From Ignavibacteria bacterium (GTDB lineage: Bacteria; Bacteroidota; Ignavibacteria; Tepidaquicellales; Tepidaquicellaceae): DNA of 33,053 nt. The notes under the pieces were generated by a model. That model saw nothing but the letters and a program-made list of their open reading frames with translations, was not told the origin of the DNA and did not search any database. Within the stretch, counting starts at the first letter, position 1. Each line of letters begins with the position of its first letter. The translations under genes were made by a program, and so were the position numbers. The stretch is from NCBI GenBank assembly GCA_016788375.1, contig JAEUSI010000022.1:1-33053 (forward strand), given 5' to 3'. This document shows, piece after piece, positions 18,143 to 25,745 of the stretch.

Positions 18143-18562
18143 ATGGAAGACTGGATAAAAAATTTTCTTGAAGCTGCTGGAATCCGTCACAGCGGACCAA
18201 TGAGTTTCAGATTGTATTTACAGCCATTAATGTCGCTGACATATGCCATAATAGCCGGAATAAGAGATGCGAAAGCCGGGAGACGTCATTTTGTTGTTGA
18301 CGGACTGATATTAGGAAAAACAAGGAGAAGCAGAAAAGAACTTCTAAAAGAACTCTGGAGAGACGTCGGCAAAGTTTTTATCTTAGCTGCCATTATGGAA
18401 ATAATTTTCGAAATCATTGAATTTAAATCTGTCCAACCGTTTGAAGTATTAAAAGTAGGATTTTATCTTGCGATACTGCCTTATTTAATTTTCAGGGGAT
18501 CAGCTGACAGGATAATATCGTTGTTCATTAAAGAAAAACCGGAAAAGGGTACAAAGAAATAA
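18143..18562 (+). CDS. Small membrane protein of unknown function
   Basis: 139 residues with two confident hydrophobic helices (about 77-93, VFILAAIMEIIFEIIEF; and 101-117, ending in ILPYLIFRG) and a weaker one near 23-40. Basic segments at 41-66 (RDAKAGRRHF and KTRRSRKELL) suggest a cytoplasmic loop by the positive-inside rule. No family is recognised with confidence. The gene lies between the two HAD phosphatases, 84 bases after one and 110 before the other, so it probably belongs to the same pathway. Retention between paralogous phosphatases argues for a real product. An anchor or channel-like role is possible but unsupported. Confidence 0.65.
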   Translation: MEDWIKNFLEAAGIRHSGPMSFRLYLQPLMSLTYAIIAGIRDAKAGRRHFVVDGLILGKTRRSRKELLKELWRDVGKVFILAAIMEIIFEIIEFKSVQPFEVLKVGFYLAILPYLIFRGSADRIISLFIKEKPEKGTKK

Positions 18563-18672
18563 TTAAATGAAAAATCCGGAATCCTATTTTAATCTGTGAC
18601 CGGAAGATTAACTACAGTTAAGTTATTAAAATAAATTTTTAGAGTATCCGGTTAATCTGCAAGTTTAATATT

Positions 18673-19659
18673 ATGAAAAAGCCGAACTTAATCTTAACAT
18701 TTATATTTGTTTATCAGGGGATTGTATTTTCTCAGTTCAATACTCCTGATCCTCTGCCTTCCTGGAATGAAGGTAAAACTAAATCAGCTATCACGGAATT
18801 TGTAACATCTGTAACAGACAAAAGCAGTCCTGTATATATTAAACCTTATGACAGGATCGCAACATTTGATAATGACGGAACACTCTGGTGCGAACAGCCG
18901 ACAATACAGGTCGTTTATACGATAATGCGCGTAAAGGAAATGTATCCTGATCATCCGGAATGGAAAAATGAAAGAATATTTCAGGCTTTAATGGAAAATG
19001 ATAAAGAGTATATTGAAGAAGATTATGCATCAGGCGGCAAAGGTCTGATGCAGGTTCTTGAGGCAGTAAATACAGGAATGACTGAAGAAGCTTTTCATAA
19101 TGAAGTTCTGAATTTTTTCAAAACTGCTGAGCATCCGAAATATAAAGTAAGCTATACAAAAGTTTATTATGTTCCGATGCTTGAGCTCATAAACTATCTT
19201 AAGGATAATGAGTTTAAAGTATTCATCTGTTCAGGCGGAGGACTGGATTTTATGAGAGCGGTTTCAAATGAAATATACGGAATCCCGACTCAGAACGTGA
19301 TCGGAAGTTTCGCAAAAGCGGAATATGAAATTACAAACGGCAGTTCTGAAATTCTGAAGCTTCCTGAACTGATTCTTATAAATGATAAAACAGGAAAGCC
19401 TGTAGGTATAGATTATTTTATCGGAAGAAAACCGGTATTCTCCGCAGGCAATGTAAGAACAGGCGGTGATATAGCAATGAACACTTATTGTCAGAGCAAC
19501 AAGCTACCGAGCATTCAGCTGATGGTGAATCATGATGATCCCGTCAGAGAATCTGAATACGGCGAGAAAGGGAATGAATCTCTTGATGCAGCTGCAAAGA
19601 ATAACTGGAATGTGGTAAGTATTAAGAATGACTGGAAGAAAGTATTCGAGTTTGAGTAA
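18673..19659 (+). CDS. HAD-superfamily phosphatase 2 (exported, variant motif IV)
   Basis: 328 residues, paralogous to HAD 1. It has an N-terminal signal peptide (MKKPNLILTFIFVYQGIVFS, probable cleavage around 20-21) that HAD 1 lacks, so it acts in the periplasm or outside. Motif I is Asp66-Asn-Asp68-Gly-Thr in FDNDGTLWCEQP, and motif II is Ser187 in ICSGGG. Lysines at 239 and 242 are candidates for motif III. Motif IV is unusual: GNVRTGGD (259-266) replaces the GNSDGD of HAD 1, leaving one Asp with two extra residues. Nucleophile and general acid are intact, so catalysis is possible with altered metal coordination, or this is a subfamily feature. It sits upstream of sulfatase 2, mirroring the sulfatase 1/HAD 1 pair. 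Confidence 0.85.
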   Translation: MKKPNLILTFIFVYQGIVFSQFNTPDPLPSWNEGKTKSAITEFVTSVTDKSSPVYIKPYDRIATFDNDGTLWCEQPTIQVVYTIMRVKEMYPDHPEWKNERIFQALMENDKEYIEEDYASGGKGLMQVLEAVNTGMTEEAFHNEVLNFFKTAEHPKYKVSYTKVYYVPMLELINYLKDNEFKVFICSGGGLDFMRAVSNEIYGIPTQNVIGSFAKAEYEITNGSSEILKLPELILINDKTGKPVGIDYFIGRKPVFSAGNVRTGGDIAMNTYCQSNKLPSIQLMVNHDDPVRESEYGEKGNESLDAAAKNNWNVVSIKNDWKKVFEFE

Positions 19660-19933
19660 ACCCGGAATGAATTTTAGATTCATCTCAATAACGAATTTGC
19701 AGCCAGGTATTGAAATAGTTTTTAAAATATTATTGAAGCGGGGAATTTAATGAATAAAGAAATTTAACATTTTATGAAAGCCGTCGTTATCTGAAAAATA
19801 ATCCCTTATTATATAAGGGATTTGAAGACTTTTCTATAAAATTTAACATTTGAAATTTGATATACAATTAAAACCGGTATTAACTGAAAAGTAATCCGGA
19901 AATTATAAAACTAAAACAAAAAGGATTAAAAAC
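19660..19933. promoter_or_regulatory. 274-base gap with a perfect palindrome before sulfatase 2
   Basis: A near-continuous palindrome, AATCCCTTAT 19800-19809 and ATAAGGGATT 19813-19822 with a 3-base centre, lies 111 bases before the sulfatase 2 start. A loose T run follows (TTTGAAGACTTTTC), so it may be a terminator for HAD 2 or an operator for sulfatase 2. AAAAGGA at about 19919-19925 is a good ribosome binding site for sulfatase 2. No gene is seen in the gap. Confidence 0.6.
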
Positions 19934-21445
19934 ATGGCGACAAAAAAACCTAACATCCTTATACTATGGGGAGATGATATTGGTTACTGGAACATCAGTC
20001 TTTACAGCAAGGGAATGATGGGATACCAGACTCCAAACATAGACAGGATTGGAAAAGAAGGCGTAACATTCACAGACTGGTATGGTCAGCAGAGTTGTAC
20101 AGCCGGAAGAGCTTCATTTATTACCGGTCAGAATCCCATCAGAACCGGATTGACAAAGGTCGGAATGCCGGGTGCAACTGTAGGTCTTCTGCCGGATGAT
20201 CCGACAATAGCTGAACTTCTGAAACCGCTAGGATATGCAACAGGGCAGTTCGGGAAAAATCATCTTGGCGACAGGAATGAATTTCTTCCGACAGTTCACG
20301 GATTCGATGAATTTTTCGGTAACCTTTATCATCTAAATGCTGAAGAAGAACCTGAACTTCCCGACTATCCGAAGGATCCGGCTTTTTTCAACAAATACGG
20401 ACCACGAGGTGTTATGCATTGTTTCGCCTCAGACAAGGACGATCCGACTGTAGATCCGAGATTCGGAAAGATCGGCAAACAAACAGTTAAAGATACAGGT
20501 CCTTTGACCATTAAGAGAATGGAAACAATTGACGAAGAGATAACTGCCAAAGCACTGGACTGGATGGAAAAACAGGTTAAAGCAGATAAACCGTTCTTCC
20601 TGTGGTATAATGCAACTGCTATGCACATGAGAACACATCTTGCCGATAAGAACAGAGGCAAGACCGGACAGGATGATTACAGCGACAGGATGTTTACACA
20701 TGACGAACAGATCGGTGAGATGTTGAACAAGCTTGACGAACTTGGCATAGCCGATAATACAATAGTAATGTATTCAACTGATAACGGTCCCGAGAATGAC
20801 ACATGGCCAGATGGCGCTAATACACCTTTCAGAAGCATGAAGGACTCTAACTGGGAAGGCGCTTGGCGCGTACCATGCGTTATGAGATGGCCGGAGAAGA
20901 TCAAAGCCGGCACTGTATTGAACGGGATAGGAGCTCATGTCGATATGCTTCCTACTCTGCTTGCTGCGGCAGGTGATACTGATGTAAGCAAAAAATTACT
21001 CACAGGCTATAAGGTCGGAAACATGACCTATAAAGTTCACATAGACGGAGTCAATATGATTCCTTATCTGACCGGAGAAGCAAAAGAAAGTCCCAGGAAT
21101 AATTTTTTCTATATCAGTGATGATGGTGATGTAATGGCGGTAAGGTTCGGTGACTGGAAATGCCATTTGTCAATTCAGCGTGCAAACCAGATGAGAATCT
21201 GGAGTGAACCTCTTGTAAAGCTGAGAGTTCCTTACATATTCAATCTGCGGCGGGATCCGTTCGAGCGGGCGGAATATAATTCTAACACATGGCTTGACTG
21301 GACAATGAGTCACGCATTCATAATGTACATGATGCAGGATGTGGTGGCTGAGCAGATCGCAAACTTTGCTGCTTATCCTCCGCGACAGAAACCGGCATCA
21401 TTCAATCTTGATTCTGTAATGGCGCAGTTGGCTGGTCATAAATAG
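19934..21445 (+). CDS. Type I sulfatase 2 (Cys-type, cytosolic)
   Basis: A 503-residue paralog of sulfatase 1. Active-site residues are Asp14-Asp15 (GDD), modification motif Cys55-Thr-Ala-Gly-Arg59, Lys108 and His110 (GKNHLG), His231, Asp283-Asn284 (STDNG) and Lys303 (FRSMKDS). All the formylglycine-sulfatase positions are filled. It lacks a signal peptide (MATKKPNILILWGDD), so it is predicted cytosolic like sulfatase 1. The two differ in the acceptor-binding loops: 1 has FRGSKGMATEGG and 2 has FRSMKDSNWEGAW, and the 135-200 segments also diverge, which suggests different but related substrates. The start is supported by a purine-rich site about eight bases upstream. It is followed by a terminator and a methyltransferase gene. 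Confidence 0.93.
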   Translation: MATKKPNILILWGDDIGYWNISLYSKGMMGYQTPNIDRIGKEGVTFTDWYGQQSCTAGRASFITGQNPIRTGLTKVGMPGATVGLLPDDPTIAELLKPLGYATGQFGKNHLGDRNEFLPTVHGFDEFFGNLYHLNAEEEPELPDYPKDPAFFNKYGPRGVMHCFASDKDDPTVDPRFGKIGKQTVKDTGPLTIKRMETIDEEITAKALDWMEKQVKADKPFFLWYNATAMHMRTHLADKNRGKTGQDDYSDRMFTHDEQIGEMLNKLDELGIADNTIVMYSTDNGPENDTWPDGANTPFRSMKDSNWEGAWRVPCVMRWPEKIKAGTVLNGIGAHVDMLPTLLAAAGDTDVSKKLLTGYKVGNMTYKVHIDGVNMIPYLTGEAKESPRNNFFYISDDGDVMAVRFGDWKCHLSIQRANQMRIWSEPLVKLRVPYIFNLRRDPFERAEYNSNTWLDWTMSHAFIMYMMQDVVAEQIANFAAYPPRQKPASFNLDSVMAQLAGHK

Positions 21446-21476
21446 TAATCGCGGATGGAGATTTGATCTGAAAAAT

Positions 21477-21512
21477 TCTCCGGCGGATGATCTCTGCCGG
21501 AGATCTTATTTT
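21477..21512 (+). terminator. Intrinsic terminator after sulfatase 2
   Basis: An 8-bp GC-rich stem, TCTCCGGC 21477-21484 with GCCGGAGA 21496-21503, has an 11-base loop and is followed by TCTTATTTT. It lies 32 bases after the stop codon. Confidence 0.75.
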
Positions 21513-21567
21513 ATATAATATCAATTAACTCAGGCTTTTATATTACCGGTGAAATAAAATAAATGAA

Positions 21568-22818
21568 ATGAACGATTCAGATTTAATTAAGATGTCAGAA
21601 GCAGTCCGAAGTTTTTACGAAAAGTATCCTTATCCCGGACCGGTAGAAAGTCTTGACAACTATAAGCTTCACTGGCAGGACCTTCAGAAACGACGTGCTG
21701 ATTATCATCTCTACTGGCCTGATAAACCCTTCAGGGAAGATCTTTCCATATTGGTAGCAGGATGCGGTACATCGCAGGCAGCAAAATATGCCATTCGCTT
21801 CCCCGGTGCACGGGTTACAGGAATTGATTTCAGCAGTAAAAGTATAAGTTGCACGGAGAAACTAAAAAAAAAATATGATTTAGAAAATCTTAATGTTGTA
21901 AAGTTAGCTGTAGAAAATATAAAGGAACTGGGACTGAACTTTGACCGGATAGTATGTACAGGCGTATTGCATCATCTTCCTGATCCTGACGCGGGATTAA
22001 GTGCATTGCGCCAAGTCCTCTATCCTGACGGAGCAATGCAGCTTATGGTTTATGCACCATATGGCAGGACAGGTATATATATGATGCAGAAGTTTTGCAG
22101 ACTGCTTGACATCCCGGCAGATGAAAAGGGTATCGGAGATCTAGTACGCATGCTTAAAGGTTTACCTAAAGGGCATCCACTGGAAACTCTTATCCGAAAT
22201 GCACCGGATTTTCAATATGAGGAAGCGCTTGCAGACGCTCTTTTAAATCCTCAGGACCGTTCTTATACTGTAGCTCAGTTATTTAAATTATTAGAAAAAT
22301 CCGGAATGAAATTCGGTCGCTGGGTAAAGCAGTCTATGTACAGTCCACGTTGCGGTGTATTGTCTCAAATCCCCCGCGCAGAAAAGCTTATGCAACTTTC
22401 CCCGGAGGAACAGTATGAAGCTGCAGAGCTCTTCAGAGGAACTATGGTACGTCACAGTCTGATCGCTTACCGTAACGATAATTCTTCGGGAGATAAAACA
22501 TCTGTAAGTTTTAAAGAAGGGGAATGGCAGAGATATATTCCGATTCGGATGCCTGATACTTTATGCATTGAAGAACAGCTTCCTGAAGGAGCAGCTGCGA
22601 TTCTTATTAATAAGAATCAATACAGGGATATATATTTACCAGTGGATAAAGCAGAGAAGAAGCTGTTTAAAGCCATTGACGGAAGTATCAGTATAGAAGA
22701 AATTTCGAATAGAATTCAACAGTCATCTGTAAGAAAATCAATGCCTGATGTATCTCACAATTTCTTTGAAAAGCTTTGGTGGTATGATCAGATCGTGTTT
22801 GACACAACAGGCACATGA
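21568..22818 (+). CDS. Class I SAM-dependent methyltransferase
   Basis: 416 residues. The N-terminal FYEKYPYPGPVESLDNY block (16-32) is typical of a group of bacterial class I methyltransferases. Motif I is ILVAGCGTSQAA (61-72), the acidic ribose-binding residue is Asp87 in TGIDFSSKS, and the CTGVLHHLPDP stretch (about 132-142) is the post-IV motif of ubiquinone/small-molecule methyltransferases. The C-terminal 140 residues form a separate domain; LFKAIDGSISIEEISNRI (about 369-386) looks like the PqqD-like winged-helix element common in peptide- or substrate-recruiting proteins. No signal peptide. The start is ATG 21568; an ATG five bases upstream runs straight into a stop. It lies between sulfatase 2 and FGE. 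A small-molecule substrate made or modified by the cluster is inferred; O-, N- or C-methylation cannot be told. Confidence 0.82.
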   Translation: MNDSDLIKMSEAVRSFYEKYPYPGPVESLDNYKLHWQDLQKRRADYHLYWPDKPFREDLSILVAGCGTSQAAKYAIRFPGARVTGIDFSSKSISCTEKLKKKYDLENLNVVKLAVENIKELGLNFDRIVCTGVLHHLPDPDAGLSALRQVLYPDGAMQLMVYAPYGRTGIYMMQKFCRLLDIPADEKGIGDLVRMLKGLPKGHPLETLIRNAPDFQYEEALADALLNPQDRSYTVAQLFKLLEKSGMKFGRWVKQSMYSPRCGVLSQIPRAEKLMQLSPEEQYEAAELFRGTMVRHSLIAYRNDNSSGDKTSVSFKEGEWQRYIPIRMPDTLCIEEQLPEGAAAILINKNQYRDIYLPVDKAEKKLFKAIDGSISIEEISNRIQQSSVRKSMPDVSHNFFEKLWWYDQIVFDTTGT

Positions 22819-23086
22819 TATTAGAGTTTTATTTACAATTCAGATCAGGTTTAATGTTAAAGAGATTTGACAACTTTTAAAATTGTCAAATCTATAAAGA
22901 TTTGTCAAATGGTAAAAAAACTAATTTGTGAAATCATATTAATAAAAATAATTGCGTATATAAAATCCGGTTTGCTAGATAATAGAATTCATACACACTT
23001 GTTCATATAAAAAATCATTCCTGAAGTGGTTTAAAACTTATGTAGAAATTTATAAATAAAATTAACATCTTGTAAAAATTTTTTAA
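22819..23086. other. 268-base gap between methyltransferase and FGE
   Basis: It is AT-rich, with the dyad at 22863-22893 plus a third partial copy at 22900-22910. The rest has no supported gene or clear promoter. Confidence 0.5.
22863..22910. promoter_or_regulatory. Palindromic operator-like site upstream of FGE
   Basis: AGATTTGACAA (22863-22873) and TTGTCAAATCT (22883-22893) are exact reverse complements over 11 bases with a 9-base AT centre. A further ATTTGTCAAAT at 22900-22910 is itself palindromic around its central T. Two linked TTTGNCAAA-type half-site sets suggest a dimeric regulator controlling FGE. It has no T tail, which argues against a terminator. Confidence 0.55.
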
Positions 23087-24049
23087 ATGAGTACAGTCAA
23101 AGAAAGTAATGCTGATCTAAAGGACATGATAAAAATCCCCGGTGGGAAATTTCTTATGGGATCTGAAAATTTTTATCCCGAAGAAAAGCCCGTACATGAA
23201 GTTTCTGTAAACGGATTCTGGATGGATAAGTATGAAGTTACAAATGAACAGTATGAAAAGTTTGTAAACGAAACAGGATATGTTACAGTTGCCGAAAGAC
23301 CGCTGGCACCCGAAGATTATCCTACTGTTGATCCTGCTTTGTTAGTTCCAGGAGCGCTGGTTTTTCATAAAACAAACGGACCCGTAAATCTTAATGATTA
23401 TCACAACTGGTGGAGATGGGTTCCGGGAACCTGCTGGAAACATCCGAAAGGTCCTGAAACATCAGTCAAAGGAAGAGAGAATTATCCTGTGGTTCATATT
23501 GCTTATGAAGATGCTGAAGCATACTGCAACTGGATCGGAAAGGAACTTCCGACTGAAGCTGAATGGGAATTTGCCGCTAGAGGAGGACTTGAAGGAATGA
23601 ATTTTACATGGGGTCAGATTGATATGCAGCTTCAGGGACCGCTCGCAAATACATGGCAGGGAGAGTTTCCATATCAGAATTTACTCACAGATGAATATGA
23701 AGGAAGTTCGCCTGTCGGTTCGTTTCCTGCCAACGGTTACGGTTTGTTTGATATGGCGGGTAATGTCTGGGAATGGACGAGTGACTGGTATGTAGCTCAT
23801 CTTGATGAAAGCGCGGAAAAATTTAAATCCTGCTGTACGCCCGCCGTTAATCCGAGAGTAACTTCACCTGACGGCAGTTATGACGTAAGGCAGCCTCAGA
23901 TAAAAATACCGAGAAAAGTTGTAAAAGGCGGATCTCATTTATGCGCTCCGAATTACTGCCTCCGTTACAGACCGGCAGCCCGTCAGCCGCAGATGATTGA
24001 TACAGGAATGAGTCATATCGGATTCAGATGTATATTAAGAAATGTATAA
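23087..24049 (+). CDS. Formylglycine-generating enzyme (FGE/SUMF1 type)
   Basis: 320 residues, a copper-dependent, O2-using enzyme that turns the sulfatase CxAxR cysteine into formylglycine. The fold markers run IPGGKFLMGS (17-26), MDKYEVTNEQY (46-56), YPVVHIAYEDAEAYCNWIGKELPTEAEWEFAARGG in pieces from about 133 to 167, and NGYGLFDMAGNVWEWTSDWY in pieces from about 216 to 235. The decisive feature is GGSHLCAPNYCLRYR (281-295): Cys286 and Cys291 with four residues between, matching the two catalytic copper-binding Cys of human FGE (GGSYMC, then C-R/Y). Many FGE-fold proteins lack these, so this one is likely an active maturase. No signal peptide, so it meets the sulfatases in the cytosol. It is one of two maturases in the window. 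Confidence 0.92.
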   Translation: MSTVKESNADLKDMIKIPGGKFLMGSENFYPEEKPVHEVSVNGFWMDKYEVTNEQYEKFVNETGYVTVAERPLAPEDYPTVDPALLVPGALVFHKTNGPVNLNDYHNWWRWVPGTCWKHPKGPETSVKGRENYPVVHIAYEDAEAYCNWIGKELPTEAEWEFAARGGLEGMNFTWGQIDMQLQGPLANTWQGEFPYQNLLTDEYEGSSPVGSFPANGYGLFDMAGNVWEWTSDWYVAHLDESAEKFKSCCTPAVNPRVTSPDGSYDVRQPQIKIPRKVVKGGSHLCAPNYCLRYRPAARQPQMIDTGMSHIGFRCILRNV

Positions 24050-24178
24050 GTTGCAGTTAATGTAAATAAATTGATTTCTCGGTTTTTAATGAATCAGAAG
24101 TTTTGCTGTAGAATATTCAAAGTATTAATATCATAAATGGATAATTGTTTAATATTTAATTAAAACTAAAAAAAGCAA

Positions 24179-25588
24179 ATGAAGAAAATTATTTCAGTAA
24201 TCATCGTAATCTGTTTAACAATTTTTTCCTGCGGGAAAAAATCCGAAACAGATAAAGCGCCGGAAAAATCTGGTTCAAATCAGACTGATGCTACAAAAAC
24301 CATTGCGAAAAATGCATACATATATGCTTATCCGGTAGTGCAGATGTACGGAATCATTTATGCTTACAATATAAATGAAAAAGATCCAGGGTATAAAGGT
24401 CCGTTCAACAAAATAGCAAATGTTCCGAGAGTATTTACTCCTCAGGATAAAGCAATTGTAACGCCTAATTCCGATACACCTTATTCATTCTTAACAATGG
24501 ATCTGAGAGCGGAACCATTAGTGATTTCCGTTCCGAAGATTGAGAAAGACAGGTATTATTCAATTATGCTGCTTGATTTGTATACGTATATTTATGATGT
24601 AATCGGAAGCCGTTCTACAGGAAACGATGAAGGCAAATTTCTTATTGCCGGTCCGGGCTGGAAAGGTGACGTTCCGTCCGGAATCAAGAAGGTAATCAGA
24701 TGCGAGACCAGTTTCTCAATGGCATGTTTCAGAACACAGCTCTTTAATCCGGCTGATCTGAAAAATGTAATTAAGATTCAGGATCAGTACGGAGTGGAAC
24801 CTTTAAGTTCTTATCTTAAAACTCCACCCCCTCCGGCATCACCTGTGATTAACTGGCCTGCATTTGATATGAAAGTTGCTGACAGGGAAGGTATGTTTTC
24901 CTATTTGAATTTTATACTGCAGTATTGTCCTGTTGTTCCTTCCGAAGTAAAACTTCGTTCTGATTTTGAAAAGATTGGTGTTATTCCCGGAAAGCCTTTT
25001 GATGAAGGTTCGAAATTAATGCCTGAAATTTCTGCGGGTTACACTGAAGCTATGGCTGTAATGAAAGATACTATAGAGAAAGATCTGAAAAATAAAGTTT
25101 CATCCGGCGAATTCTTCGGATCAAGAACTTATCTCGGTGATAATTATCTGAACAGGGCAATCGGCGCGAAACTCGGTATAGGCGGACTCATTAAAGAGGA
25201 AGCCGAATATTTTCCGTACCAAACTGATTCACAGGGGAAACCGATTAATACTGCAACAGATAAATATGAAGTGACCTTTAAATCCGGCGGGCTGCCTCCG
25301 GTGAATGCATTCTGGTCATTTACAATGTATGACGGAAAGACGCAGCTTTTAATTGATAACCCCATTAACAGATATATTGTGAACTCACCGATGCTTCCGG
25401 AATTGAAATTCAATAAGGACAGTTCACTTACAATTTATATTCAAAAGGATACTCCGGATCCGGATAAAAAATCCAACTGGCTTCCTGCTCCCGACGGAAA
25501 TGCTTATGTCGTTCTGAGATGTTACTGGCCGAAGGAATCAATATTAAACGGAACATGGAAAGCACCTGATATTGTAAAAGTAAACTGA
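24179..25588 (+). CDS. DUF1254/DUF1214 lipoprotein
   Basis: 469 residues. A lipoprotein signal ends in TIFSC with Cys18, followed by a charged linker (KKSETDKAPEKSG). The DUF1254 domain spans about 43-210 with NAYIYAYPVVQMYG (45-58) and TPNSDTPYS (95-103), and the DUF1214 domain is at about 373-469 with PPVNAFWSFTMYDG (373-386) and DGNAYVVLRCYWP near the end. The two domains occur together in bacterial envelope proteins of unknown biochemical activity that are often found near sulfatases and phosphatases. It should be membrane-anchored facing the periplasm or the outside. It follows the FGE gene by 129 bases. A role in capturing the substrate of the cluster is possible, but function is not established. 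Confidence 0.88.
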   Translation: MKKIISVIIVICLTIFSCGKKSETDKAPEKSGSNQTDATKTIAKNAYIYAYPVVQMYGIIYAYNINEKDPGYKGPFNKIANVPRVFTPQDKAIVTPNSDTPYSFLTMDLRAEPLVISVPKIEKDRYYSIMLLDLYTYIYDVIGSRSTGNDEGKFLIAGPGWKGDVPSGIKKVIRCETSFSMACFRTQLFNPADLKNVIKIQDQYGVEPLSSYLKTPPPPASPVINWPAFDMKVADREGMFSYLNFILQYCPVVPSEVKLRSDFEKIGVIPGKPFDEGSKLMPEISAGYTEAMAVMKDTIEKDLKNKVSSGEFFGSRTYLGDNYLNRAIGAKLGIGGLIKEEAEYFPYQTDSQGKPINTATDKYEVTFKSGGLPPVNAFWSFTMYDGKTQLLIDNPINRYIVNSPMLPELKFNKDSSLTIYIQKDTPDPDKKSNWLPAPDGNAYVVLRCYWPKESILNGTWKAPDIVKVN

Positions 25589-25745
25589 TTCAATATCCTA
25601 TATATGCTTATGCATTTGAAAGATGTTTCCATTAAGCAGTAATCTGAATCTTTCGGAAACAATGGGATATAAATAGAAAATTGCATGTCCCGGAAAAATT
25701 TTGTTATCAGGTGAAATAATTTATCTTATGAATTAATTAATATTT

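Noticed and set aside
18673-19659. HAD 2 as a decaying pseudogene because of its motif IV
   Set aside because: The frame is intact, a signal peptide is present and motifs I and II are conserved, so altered function is a better explanation.
25624-25661. TGTTTCC/GGAAACA stem after the DUF1254 gene as a terminator
   Set aside because: The 7-bp stem has a 24-base loop and no T run, so it is too weak to call.
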